A stretch of 64,000 nt of DNA. It comes from Stromatinia cepivora. Its lineage: Eukaryota; Ascomycota; Leotiomycetes; Helotiales; Sclerotiniaceae. This document shows positions 37,005 to 49,176 of the stretch, piece by piece; positions within the stretch are counted from its first letter, which is position 1; each line of letters begins with the position of its first letter. The DNA is taken from the NCBI GenBank assembly GCA_014898415.1, contig RCTD01000006.1:372001-436000 (forward strand), in the 5' to 3' direction. The notes under the pieces were generated by a model that worked only from the letters and a program-made list of their open reading frames with translations, made no database searches and was not told where the DNA came from. The position numbers were made by a program, and so were the translations under genes.

Positions 37005-40000
37005 TTACATAGTCGCCCCATCGACTGCCCCACAAAACCATTGACTTTTACTTGCAACCATACCGCTTACCGCGTCCAAACTAGAATTGCCTATAATATC
37101 GAAGACAGAAATGTTGGAACGGAATTCCTTTTTAAACCAACCCCTTAAACTGACCGCCAGAAGCGAATCAACTCCATAAACATGGATCGGTTTCGCTGTG
37201 TCAATACTATCCGCAGGAATACCCAGAGCACCCGATAGCTTCTTCAACAATCCTGCTTCGACAATTTCGACGGCTTCTGGCAGGCTCTTAGCTTTAGATA
37301 GGAGCTCTGCATAGTCCAATTGCTTATTCGCAATAGCCAGGCCAGATGAGCTACTATCTTGCGATTCGCCGATTGTGAGTGCTCTCCACAATGATCTTTT
37401 TAAGATCGGAGGAAAGTCTTTACCTTTCGCTTTGGCATATCCAGGAGTCGCAACACCAACAACAGTTTGGCAATTCAACTCGTTGATATCTCGAGCGGGG
37501 TTGCAGTAGTAATCGAGTAGTCCGCACAGACTGTCCTGTGAGATTGGAATCAAGAAGCCGGCTGAGTCAAGCCCCTTCTCGACATCTTTGTTTTCAGCCA
37601 CTGTTCCCGCAGATTCAATCCACCCGAGATCCAGGGACACTGCCTTTTCACCCGCTGCAAGTCGAGTGTGCGCAAGCGCATCCATAAAAGTATTGCCTGC
37701 TGCATAGTTGGCCTGTCCTCCAGTACCTACAACTCCAGTTATCGAAGAGAGTAGGATAAAGAAATCCATTCCTCTCGGTAACAGCGAATGAAGATTCCAG
37801 GAGCCCTGTACCCGAGGCTTTATTGTTGTGCACCATTGATCGTAACTCATTTGTTCAAAAGCAGAGTCCTGAATACTGTCAGCGGCGAACGCGTTGGAAA
37901 AATCAATCAGCCTACCTGTAGAACCATGGATCCTTGAAAGCACCCTTTTATCGGCGGGAGTAGTTTCTCGTACGACTGCAGTACCTCCAAAAGCTGCTCG
38001 GATGAACTCACATCGCATTTCGGGCACTCGACGCGAACCCCTTGACTTTGCAAGTCTTTGACCAGTTCTTGAGCTGGCCCAATCCGAGGACCGGAGCGGG
38101 AGAGTAGAAGTAAGTTCTTAGCTCCCCTACTGGCCAGCCAACGAGCAAGACTTCTTGCAAGACCTCCGAAGCCTCCAGCTATCATATAGGTTGCATTTTG
38201 ATCAAATTGATAATCTGGATTTCTACCGAGTAAAGACTGGGTCGGGGTTAGTGTGATCTAGAAAATATACCGGTTGTTAAAACATACCTCCGCATAATCA
38301 TCTTGGGAGACCGTAATCACAGTCTGTCCCACTTGCTTCTCACCATTCAAGTCTCGGAGTCCATCCACAATCTCCGAAACTGGACGAGCCTTTAAGGGAG
38401 ATGCTGGTCGCACAATGCCTCCTCTGGCCAGCAAAGATATTGCTTCGAGTGACTTACGAATCTGCTCGGGACGAGACCTTGCCATTAGAGCCGTGTCTTG
38501 AGTATGAACGGATAATTTTCTATCTGCGGCTACGTTTGAAATCCGAAGCTCATGTTGTTGCATCTGAATGAAGTGACCGAATGGTTTGGTGCATTCTGCC
38601 GAGGCAAGCTGTCCACTATCAGGTAAACAGTTCAATACCACATCAACTCCAGATCCGGTTATCTTGAGAATATGGTCGGCAAAGCTGGTGTCTCGAGAGT
38701 CGAAAATGCAATGTTCAGGTACATTGTAAGTTTTCAATAACAGCTGCTTCTTCTCAATAGTGTCGACGGTCATTAAAGCAACAGCTCCGATGTACTGGGC
38801 TATCTGCAGAGCCGCCTGCCCAATCGCATCCGTCGCAGAATGGATCAAGACTGTTTGATTTCTGCGTAATCCAGCCGATTCAATCATTGCGCTATATGCA
38901 ATCGAGAAAGGAAGAGATATTCCAGCGGCATCTGCAAAAGATTGCCCCACTGGAAGTCTCGAGAACAGTCTGCTATCGCCCCTTTTGAATGTACTGATAT
39001 CCCCAGTGCCAATGCCGTACACTTCTTCACCGATTTGGAGGTCAGCTTCTTCTCCAGAATTCGTCACAACACCGGCATAACCTGCCATGAAGCTACTACA
39101 GCCCATCTTCACTGCTCTTTGACAATGATATGGATCCAATGCAATTGCTTTGACCTGGATCTCTACTTCTTTACATCCGATTTGTATTTTCTTTTCATCT
39201 TCAATAAAAATTGAGGATTGCAATGCAGTGCTCATATCAAGTCGAAGTGGCGGGGACTTTCCTATGGTTTGCGATACTATGTGCTGCTGTTCCGAGGCCT
39301 TTTGAATGTGGGTATTCAAATAGTCAGCTGCGATGGCTCTGTTAATGATTATTTGATCGGCGTTTTCGCGATACTCCAAATCCAAATCACCGACCTCTGT
39401 TGATACAATCTTCTCAAATACTCGGAAAATGTTCCTTGTGACGGTTTCTGAATTAGTAATGTTCTTAAGTGCGAGGGTGACGAATTTTTGGTCGCTGTAC
39501 TCAGTCCTCAGAACACGAGCAAGGCCGTCAATCATGTTGAATTTTGCTTCTGAGTTACTCTGGCAATCTCTCTTTGCCCATAGTATGCCATTGCAAGTCG
39601 TGAGTAAGGAGCGCACATTATAGAAGGTTGATTCATCGAGGGATCCTATCAATGGCGACTCGAGCTCAACCAAACAAATGCAAAATTTGTTGGTTAAATC
39701 ATGATATGACAACTCGGATAGTTGGAAGACTCCTGTCGTTCTATATCCACAAGAGCCAAGCTTGTTCACCAACTCTTTGGCAATAGTTGTATTGGCCTGT
39801 CCGTCTTCTACAACAATAACAGTCTCCGGCGGCATTGAGGTAGTAATGTTCTCAATGGCTGTGGAAACGATAACACTGCACACCTGACTTTGAGGCTCAT
39901 CGCAGTCATTGACGACTACATCTGTTCCGGAAAACCCGTTGCGACGTAGGACATTGTTCCACTCATCACTAGAGATGCAAGGGCCGGAAGGGCGGTACTC

Positions 40001-43000
40001 GTCTGTGCTAAGCCACCATCCTGGCAAGGTGCCAAAAACGAACTGAGGCGCCCAAGAGTTCCCAGTGATTTCGATTAGTACAACTTTCCCATTTTTCTTG
40101 AGCAGCTTGCGTACATTGCGAACCGTAATATCGAGTTTCTCAGTGGCATGAAGCACATTAGCAGCAACGACAAGATCATATCTTCCGGCCTCACATCCTT
40201 GTTCTTCTGGGTCGATTGAAGCATCCAAGAGCAAAAATTGAAACCGAGGTTCTTCATTTTCGAACTTCTGCCTGGCAGCTTCAAAAAATGATGGGGAGAT
40301 GTCCGTAAAATCATACTCCGAAATTGCACTTGTAGTGTGATTGTCTGCTCCTCTGATGACGGCAGATCTCAGAATATGATCAGTGGTGGATCCCGTGCCT
40401 GCGCCAATCTCGAGGACTTTTAGCCCAGGACGTTTGTAAGCTATTAATTCAACTACACGAGCTAGCGTTGTCTCGACTCTGATGTTGACCTCTTGATAAT
40501 ATTTTGATGCGAGATCAGTCTGAAAGAGGATCTCTAGGGGGTCAATATTTCCGTTGAGGATATTGACGATGTTCCTTCCAACCTCAACGAACATTTTCCC
40601 TTCGGCATTCGCATTCTCCACACTGTTCATGATTAGCTTGATTGCTTCAAGCTCAGCGGGACCTGTAGGGCTCTGTAGATCATACTGCTGGTCCGCTGGA
40701 AGCCCTAAGCTCGCAGTATGTTCGTTCATCCATTGCATGTACCTTTGATAATGTGGTCGTGAGCCGTCCAATCCTGTGGAATTCACCTTTGCTTGAACTT
40801 CAAGACTGAAATGGGTCAGCAATAGAGACATGTCTTCATAAAACTGCGAGAGATCCTTCATCGGAACTCCTTGTCGGCAATATTCTCTAGCCATGGCTTG
40901 ATCCAACAAATCGATATCAGGCTTCCAATCAATATTGTAGCAGAGCTTCTGCTTCTGAGTAATCTCGTTTTTATTGTTCCCGGAATCCACAAATGTAGTT
41001 TCGAGGCCCGAAATAGCTACCATACCTTCTTCAGTATCACGATCGACAGCGTACGCCGTGGACACATTGCCTCGGGATATAGCCTCATCAACTTTGCCAT
41101 ACACGCGAATGGTATCGGTCTTTGGATAGGTAACACCAGTGCCTGAAATCCAAACCGACGCCACGCGGGTAGGAACAGCTGTTGGCAACTTCTCTTTATT
41201 TCCTTGGGCGAGAGAAACTAGTATGGTTTGAAGCATAGCGTCCAATGTAATCGGATGGATGATGTGATCTTGAGGATGGTTTGAATCTTCGACAGCGGTC
41301 CACCTGAATGCTTTAACGTCTGCACAAGCTTCTACATTTGGTCCTATGGAGATCTTATCCAAGGATTGGAACGCAGGACCAAATGTTAACCCCATGTCCT
41401 CAAATTTCTTGTACGTTTGGTCCGATTCTATGGTTCCATTACACCTCGTAACGCCTGCTTTAACCGTGTCTCTGATCACACTAGCTCTGGAACTCGAAGT
41501 TGGATTTAAGCTTTGCTCTGACGACTCATATTGAACTTGTATCATTCCACAGCAGTTTTCCTCCCATTGACCGTTTTGCAGCGTAGACAATGTGAATTCT
41601 GCAAAAGAGGATGTCTTGTCAAACTTGTCCTCCAATGGAACGATATGGAAAATTGACTCAACCCCGTGATCATCAGATGCAACGCGCAAGGGAGCTAGGA
41701 AGGAGGCATCCTTAATCAGGTAGCCTTTCACACTCTTACCGGGACTTGCAATTTGTTTAGCAGCTTCAATTGCCATCACAAGCATACCAGCAGCCGGGTA
41801 TATCGTCGATTCATTTACTACGTGGTCTTGAACCCATGATGTCTCCGAAATCCTGGTTATTTTTCGCCATCTCATGCCTTGAGCATTTGAATCCACAATT
41901 TCCGTTCCCAAAAGATCCAAACGAGCTTGTTTGCGAAGTCTATAATTCTTTCCCAGATCACTCTCGTGCCAATGCCGAGTAGAATGGTCGAATGGATATG
42001 AGGGTAAATCTACCAAAACTTTTGGTCGACTGTGTTGATCGGCCATGTTGACCTTCATGATATCGACGGGGTAGCCGAGACAGCTCAAAGATCCAACAGC
42101 ATTTAGCAAAGTATTGATACCATTTGACTTGCGCTTCAGCACCGAGCCATAACTCACTTCTTTTCCATTGGCGATTGTAGCCAGTGTGTCCTTGATCGGA
42201 CCTTGAAGAGCGGAATGCGGACCTATCTCGAGAAGATCAAAAAGTTGACGCTTTTTGTGTTGTCCAAAATGGATACCATTTTTGAAAGCACTTGAATATG
42301 AAACTGCCTTAGTTAAGACTTCTAAAAATCTGACTGGGGAAACCATATTTCGCACCCAGTATGATGCTTTCCTGAGCTCATCGGATTGTACTTCACATCC
42401 TGTAACAGAGGATATCATGGTGGCCCGCAGGGAGCTTTCGTTAGACTCCAGACCATCTATCATGGACAAGTATGTTTCGGAGATCTGATTCATATGGTTG
42501 GAGTGATAAGCGACAGGGACTTTAAGTTTTCGGTTGAACACTCCTTCTGCATCTAATTGCTGCTTGAGTTTGTTTATGCTCGCCTCATCACCAGAAATTG
42601 TGACGCTTTTAGGACTATTGATGCATGCCACCACAATCTGTACCGTGGGAGAGTCTCTTAGCAGTGACTCTATGTAAGCCATAGCCTGAGTCTCGGATAA
42701 CTCTGCGGCAAGCATGGCACCGTGTCTAGATGTGTCATGCGCAAGATCTCCTGCCAGCTTGCCTCGAAAATATGCCACTTTACAAGCTGACAACATAGAA
42801 AGTGCCCCCGATGCATAAGCAGCGGCAATTTCTCCGGAAGAGTGGCCAATAACAATCGCTGGGTGGATTCCAAAACTTTGGAGGAGATCCACCATAGCAA
42901 CCTGAATTGCTGTGCATATCGTCTGGCTCATTTCTGGATTATCGATCTTCGAGACTTCGTCATCTTTCAGCAGCTCCTCTAAAAGTGACCACTCGCATCC

Positions 43001-45228
43001 AATATTGCTAAGATGACTTTCAAACATCTTGAGCGAGTTATGGAAAACGGTATATGCCATCAACTCATGACCCATCTTGGCATATTGCGCGCCTTGACCA
43101 GTGAACACGAAACCGAGGCCCTGCTCTTTTCTGCAACGGACTGGTTTTGACATTGTGTCTTTGAGGTTTCGAAGGGTCAAAACTGAGCTTGAAACCGAGA
43201 ATGATTTCCAATTCAATGAACTTCTCCGAACTGCCAGTGTATATGCAAGGTCAGCCATATAGGACGAGTTCTTGGGTGTTCCGTCCTTGATATCAGAGAA
43301 ATGCTCTGCAAAATCTCTGGACATCCTATCCATTCCCTTCTCATCTGAAGTAGACCAGACGAGCAATTTCGGAATGTCAGTGTTAGATGCTGGCTGAATA
43401 ATGATTTGGCTGCTTCCAGATTCCCATTTTACCGAACCTTCCGGACTTGATTCTAGGATGGAAGCGATATCATCCCATTGGGCGATGTATGGAGACAGCA
43501 TCCCGGGTGAAGTGAGTGAGATTGCACTATCAATCCTAAGTCGAAAACTTGCCGTCTGGTGATGCCCAGAAATACCACGCATATTCATGAAGTTATATGC
43601 ATCATCGAGAATGACGTGAGCATTAGAGCCGCCAAACCCAAAGGAATTGACAGAAGCTCTGCGCAGACCATCTACAGGCCATGGTATGCATTCTTGTGGG
43701 AACTAATTGGTGATCAGACAATTGTTTAAGAGAAAGATGGGACTTGACTCACGGCTAGATTCAACTTTTTGGCATCGATTCTGGGGTTGAGCTTCTCAAA
43801 ATTGGCATTTGGAGGTATTACACCTTTTTCCAAAGCCAAGATAGTTTTGATGAGGCCAGCAATTCCGCTACCTCCTTCCAAGTGACCAATGTTTGATTTC
43901 AAGGCACCACTAGGAAGAGTTAGTTTCCAGGCAGCAAGCTAGGATACCAGTTGGACTTACACATATACAGGGCTGGTAGATGATCTGCCCTTTCCTAAAA
44001 CACTGCCAATTGCTGAAGCCTCAATAGGATCTCCCACTGCAGTTCCAGTTCCATGAGCTTCGAAGAAAGCAGTGCTATGAAAGTCCAGACCAGCTGTTTC
44101 ATAAGTATCCCTAATCAAAGCCTCTTGTGCATCCTGACATGGAGTTGTGAGACTGGATGTTCTCCCATCCTGGTTAGTCCCAGTGGCACGAATAACGGCA
44201 CGAATAGTATCGGCATGTGCTATGGCGTCTGACAATCGTTTGACAACAACAACCCCACATCCCTCGCCTCTCCCGTAGCCATTTGCTCGGGAATCGAAGC
44301 TGTAACTCTTGCTGTCAGGTGACACAAGATTCAAATTTGACAGAAGAAGTAGTTGTTCTACGGAAGAAATGATATTTGATCCACCCACGATAGCCATCGA
44401 AGATTCTCTACTCCGCAGACTTTGGCATGCAAGATGTAAAGCTACTAGACTGCTGGAGCAAGCTGTGTCGATATGCATACTTGGACCTCTCAAGTTGTAT
44501 GCCCAGCTAATCCGATTTGCGAGAATTGAGAATGTGTTTCCAGAAGCTGCGTGCTTAGACAATCTTTCTGGGTCCTTCAAGGACATTATTCGGAAGTCAT
44601 CGCAGAATGATGCACTAAATACTGCTGTTTTCGATCCATTGATGGATTTCAACGGTATTCCGGCTGCAGAAGTAATAATTAGCTTCGTAGGTCTGGTGCG
44701 TAGATGATTTCTGAACAAAATGTGGCCATCAAAAAATGTGCATACCATTCTCCAGGGCGCCATATGAGACCTCCAGCATCAATCGTTGTTGTGGGTCCAT
44801 GGAAGCGGCTTCTGCTGGTGATATTGAAAAAAATGGTGCATCAAAGGCAGCTAGGTCCTGCTTAAGAAAATGTGCTCCCCGGTGAGTTATCTTGTGTCAA
44901 TTGTTAGAAGTAGCTTCCATTCTCATGGGAATAAGCTCACTGTGTCGACTCTAGCTTTATCTGGATGATAGAATGCATCTATATTCATTCTATCTTTTGG
45001 TATTTCTGTCATTGTATTTCTTTTCTCCGCCATCATCTTCCAGAACGCCTTAGGTGAAGTAGCATCTTCAGGGAATTTAAAGGACAGACCAACTATAGCC
45101 AATGGCTCCATCACATCAGATTCAGTTTGAAACGGGAGGTCATCAGAAAAAATAGGTGGTGTAGGTATGGAATTGAAGTCATTGACACTCTCATCGGGAA
45201 TTTGAAAAGTCTTTTGAAAGTTCGACAT
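37005..45228 (-). CDS. Highly reducing polyketide synthase, KS-AT-DH-MT-ER-KR-ACP, 2637 residues
   Basis: Iterative type I PKS. Seven exons with clean GT-AG borders: 45228-44941, 44890-44746, 44663-43961, 43909-43753, 43702-38288, 38257-37916 and 37868-37005. They sum exactly to 2638 codons. KS: DTACSSS (Cys near 209), EAHGTGT and [17 protein letters not shown] and GHSSGE (Ser near 717). DH: the H of [15 protein letters not shown] near 1059 and [11 protein letters not shown]-MeT: LEIGAGTG near 1527. [19 protein letters not shown] near 2053. [11 protein letters not shown] near 2260 and NYAAGN near 2404. ACP: GVDSLL (Ser near 2583). It ends shortly after the ACP with no thioesterase, reductase or transferase. 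DH has Glu in place of the common Gly, and the ER nucleotide loop has DA where GG is usual, so ER activity is uncertain. The product is unknown. Confidence 0.96.
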
Positions 45229-46043
45229 ATTGAATATTGTTTTTAGGTTGTCTTAGTAATACAGTTGAAATCTATAAAGGAGCATATAGAAAAGAAGGTA
45301 TCATGTGCAATGGCGAAATACAAAATAGAGAATCTGTACTTGACTTTTATCAACAGACGTTCAGGGGAAACGAGACAGCTGGGCGAACATCACCGGTGAC
45401 CGGAAATGTCACATAGGTGTAAACTCACTATGCGTGAGGTCCATGACAGGAAAAGGCACGGAAACAAACTGCAACTTACACTGTAAGCAGGGCTCAACTT
45501 TCCTCCTTTAGTAACAAAGAATGCCTTGTCGAATTCTTCACAATAATCAGTCTTGACTAAATTTGGATTACTTTGATATCGGACGAAATTCCTGATTGGG
45601 TAGTAATATAATATTCTGGTTAAACCCCACATGACATACATATGTCGAAAACGGAGACGCCACAGATTGAGGCACAGTAATTTAGTTTCAGCCTGAAAGA
45701 GTTACACAGCCAAGTCGCCAATGGTACAAAAACGGCTCAGATTTGTAATGCGTTTGTCGACTTACTTATGGGGGCTGAAGTTACGGGAGGTTGCACTGCA
45801 TATATACTGTGCCCCACATTAGCACATTCACTCACTCCACGCCATGTAGGCACATACACGATATGTATGGTTATACATATTCGGCACTACCTAATTTCTT
45901 TCTCTCTTAAACACGAGGCCCAGCATTTGTTACGTTTATCTTTCTGACGCCCCGAATCTCAACTCAAACTTAGAAACTCTCGAAGGATTCAACAACCTCA
46001 ACCCCATCACTTTAAGTTTATCTTCCAACCATTATCTATCATC
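45229..46043. promoter_or_regulatory. Divergent promoter between PKS and alpha/beta hydrolase
   Basis: 815 bp between two head-to-head cluster genes. It contains CGG-TGA-CCG at 45394-45402, 166 bp above the PKS start, and a TATATA at about 45800 on the hydrolase side. Inverted CGG triplets are typical Zn2Cys6 targets. No such factor is encoded in the window. The 83-codon minus frame at 45390-45641 has no domain. Confidence 0.4.
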
Positions 46044-47132
46044 ATGAACCCTACAGTGGTAATTGCTCCTGGCGCATGGCCATTAGTTGAGTTCTTTCAA
46101 CCCCTCATGCAAGCCTTGGAGTCTCGTCACTACCCTGCCGTTTGCAAGATTCCATCCTCCTATCCGACAGAAACAGAGACGTCGCAACCAATGAACCCCG
46201 ACTGCAAGCATCTACGTGAAGAAGTCCTAAAGCCTCTTGTGAATGAAGGAAAAGATGTTGTTCTTCTCATGCACTCATATGGTGGTGTCTAGTAAGCTTG
46301 ATCGGTTCATTAACTCCTTCGTCTTTAATACCTGATTTTGTTCCTCAATCTCAAGCTCCAATTATCTATTTCCTCACATATACTCCTCTTCGCGCCAACT
46401 CGCCATTTTCCTCAATCTACTCCGAAATATTTCCTTAGTAGATAATGCTGACTCCTTGACCTTGCAGTGGTGGCTCGGCAGTTGAAAGTCTGAGTAAGAC
46501 GGAACGAGCTGCCAGTGGTAAAGCTGGTGGCATTATCGCCCTTATTTTCTGCGCCGCCTTTACAGCTCCTAAGGGAATGACTGCGATGCAGGTTATGGGT
46601 ATTGATCCTGAGAATATGCCTGATTGGATTCACCATGATGTTCGTCCCATGTCACTTCTTACTACTTCTCCTTGTACCACCAATCAATCCCAATACTACC
46701 CACCTAAGAATTATAATTCCTCGTCATAACGGTTAAGGTCTCGCATAGACTTATGCTAACAGCTATACTCTAAAACAGAAAGAAACTGGCCTAGTCAACC
46801 TCACCAAAGCCCGAGAAATGCTGTTCCACGATCTCCCAGACGATGAAGCCGAGAGACTAGCCAACGCTCTCCCAAAGCAGCCTTACACTTCCTTCGCGAT
46901 ACCAATGTTGTACGATTCATACAGTGATCCATCATACAAGGGCAAGTTAGGATACATTTTCACGGAGGCAGATCGCATTCTTCCTTTGGCTGCACAGGAA
47001 ATATACGCTAAGCAGGCTGGAGCAACGGAGACTTTTATCTTGAAGGGCTCGAGTCATTCTCCTCATTTGGAGATACCGGGTGAGTTGGCTGATGCTACCA
47101 TTGAGATAGTCAAGAAAATTACGCAAGCATAG
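46044..47132 (+). CDS. Alpha/beta hydrolase (AB_hydrolase_1 type), 257 residues
   Basis: Three exons (46044-46291, 46468-46639, 46779-47132) give a compact serine hydrolase with no signal peptide. The start MNPTVVIAPGAWPLVEFF is the usual first strand of this fungal family. The nucleophile elbow is HSYGGV (Ser near residue 79, split by intron 1 just after it), the acid region is FTEADRILP and the catalytic His lies in GSSHSPHLEIP. The lid is short. Such hydrolases are common beside fungal PKS genes, where some release, trim or cyclise the chain. Because the PKS has no release domain, that role is plausible here but unproven. It shares a divergent promoter with the PKS and ends 400 bp from the converging adenylation gene. 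Confidence 0.9.
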
Positions 47133-47532
47133 TGGAAACTTCCATGGTAGACAGGATATGAGGATTCGGCGTGACTTTATTGGGTTTTAGTTACTTAGGG
47201 CTGATCACTACACTGCTTTGTGCAGTGCTAGTACACAATTTGACGTTGCTCGTTTTCTGCATTTTGAAGTTACCACCATCAGCTGTGATTGCAGTAATAT
47301 TGGCTGAAGGTTCCTGGCCCAAGTAAAAAGTCACGTATTCTGAGGCCGAAGTTTGGGTTTTTATGCGGATTGCTAGATTTAAACACAAAATTTAATTTTC
47401 ACAAGCAGAATTTTCCATGTGAAAAATGTTTAATATTCAGAAAAGCTCTTTGCGCAAAGAAAGCGATTGGATAGTTGCGCATGCGAACGAAAGCTGTGAA
47501 GAGTAAAATACAATAGTATGAAAAATGATACA
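47133..47532. other. Convergent 3' spacer, no carrier-domain remnant
   Basis: Lies beyond the stop of the adenylation enzyme. I read it on the minus strand for a lost carrier or reductase domain and saw none. The 65-codon frame at 47191-47388 has no recognisable family. Confidence 0.5.
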
Positions 47533-49176
47533 TCATGCAACAGTGGCATACAATCCCTCGAGTTGTTCCCTATATAGTTCCACCGTCGTAGCCCTTTGAA
47601 TCGTTCCCTTTGCAGTACGAATCATAGGGCCAGTAAGCAAAACATGAGACTTGAGGATCCGATGATCCTCAAAGTACTCACTATTCAACTTTCCAATCTT
47701 ATCCCAAAGTTCGTCAATTATCTCTGCCAAGTTAGTATCTTCATATTTTCTTTCAATCATGAGCGCAGGTCGCACTTTCCCATTGCCAACCATTAAAACC
47801 GCTTGTATGTCCGAACATCCAGCAAGTCCCTCTTCCATAATGACAGGACTCACATTAGCACCTGTTGAGAGTACAATTGTGTCGTCTACACGACCGCACC
47901 ACTCCCATTGATTAGGAGATCGGGGATGTGACCTAAACAAGTCACGAGTCCGGAACTCATCGAGTTTAGGAAAAAGCTTGAAGATTGGTTGCTCATCCTC
48001 TTTCCTTTTTATACAGGCTTCATACATATCTCCTTCATTATCACTGGAGTGAAATTGGAATCCAATGCCTGCTTCTGGATGAGGGGTAATGTAGTTCCAA
48101 TTTTCTGGTTTCCAAGGTCCACATGGTCGTGTACAGGGCAAACTCCCCATCTCAGTAGATGCATACTTTGTGAAGAATTTCACGCGAGAACTGAAAATTT
48201 GGCCTGATTGTTTGGGAATCGCTCCACCGCCAGACATGACAGTTTCGACGTTTTGACTAACAATATCGAGATACTCGGAATTGCCGACGATTTGCGGCAC
48301 AAAATGTGGCGGGATGAATGCGACATCGACCTTAGTGGCTTTAATACCACCAAGGAAGCTCTCAACAGTTGGTGGTAAGTTTGCTGGCGGAAATATGATT
48401 GTCGTGTCGCTCGTGAGCGCGCAGAAGAAGTTCGGGAAGATATTTGCCCCATGAAAAGCTGGCATCATGACGAATAATCGTCCTTGTCGGAAGAAAACGT
48501 CGTTGCATTCTGCTCCAGCTGGCGCATCTAAATTCAATGCCCTAGTATACGCAATTGCCCAATCATTTGTATATGTTATTGGCTTAGGTACATTTGTCGT
48601 ACCGGAAGTGTGGAGAACAAGAATTGGATCATTTCTTGCCTCCTTGAATGATCGGCTGTATGTATAATGCGGGAACGTTTCTTCGAGAAGTACCTTAGTT
48701 CCAGGAATCTGAAAAACTGGCATCGACTTTGCTTCTTGAATTGCGCTCACAAGTGGAGAAGTTGGATTTGCTGCGAAAGTATATTTGCAACCAACAGCCT
48801 CTAAAAGGAACTTCAATGCTGACACTTGGTTTCGAGGTGAAGCCAAGAGTAACTTGTACCCAGTTTTCACACAAGCTAAGATCATAGCATTCTGACGAAA
48901 GTCGTTGGGTCCGGTATAGATCACTGTGTTGAAGGCTTCGCCCTTCCCGATCTGTGCAGTCAACCACCATGCCAATCCATTCACTGCATTGGCAAATCGA
49001 TCATAAGTTACTCTGCTGAAGCCCTCGCCGTAGCTATTAGGAGACACAGGGAATTCTGCGTAGATCGCTTGAGGTTTAACTTTTGCTGCAATATCAACAA
49101 CATTGACAATCAGCTGATCTTCCTCGCGGGGTGGAGTTGGGGTTCTGAGGTATTCTTCGATTTGAGTGACTTCCAT
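47533..49176 (-). CDS. Free-standing adenylation enzyme (NRPS-like A domain only), 547 residues
   Basis: ANL-superfamily enzyme that activates a carboxylate as acyl-AMP. The ATG at 49176 (MEVTQIEEYLRTPTPPREED) matches the usual start of fungal A-T-R NRPS-like proteins; 33 upstream in-frame codons are judged to be leader. Core motifs: the phosphate loop LHTSGTTNVPKP, MMPAFHGAN, VMSGGGAIPK, YASTEMGSLP, the hinge region RTRDLF, GRVDDTIVLSTGANV, and the catalytic Lys in RTAKGTIQR near the end. It stops at EGLYATVA, exactly where a carrier domain normally follows, and no T or R domain exists here. It could make a CoA ester, load the PKS, or hand an acyl-AMP to an amine. Single exon. The PKS and hydrolase are neighbours, supporting a shared pathway. 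Confidence 0.9.
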   Translation of the reverse strand: MEVTQIEEYLRTPTPPREEDQLIVNVVDIAAKVKPQAIYAEFPVSPNSYGEGFSRVTYDRFANAVNGLAWWLTAQIGKGEAFNTVIYTGPNDFRQNAMILACVKTGYKLLLASPRNQVSALKFLLEAVGCKYTFAANPTSPLVSAIQEAKSMPVFQIPGTKVLLEETFPHYTYSRSFKEARNDPILVLHTSGTTNVPKPITYTNDWAIAYTRALNLDAPAGAECNDVFFRQGRLFVMMPAFHGANIFPNFFCALTSDTTIIFPPANLPPTVESFLGGIKATKVDVAFIPPHFVPQIVGNSEYLDIVSQNVETVMSGGGAIPKQSGQIFSSRVKFFTKYASTEMGSLPCTRPCGPWKPENWNYITPHPEAGIGFQFHSSDNEGDMYEACIKRKEDEQPIFKLFPKLDEFRTRDLFRSHPRSPNQWEWCGRVDDTIVLSTGANVSPVIMEEGLAGCSDIQAVLMVGNGKVRPALMIERKYEDTNLAEIIDELWDKIGKLNSEYFEDHRILKSHVLLTGPMIRTAKGTIQRATTVELYREQLEGLYATVA

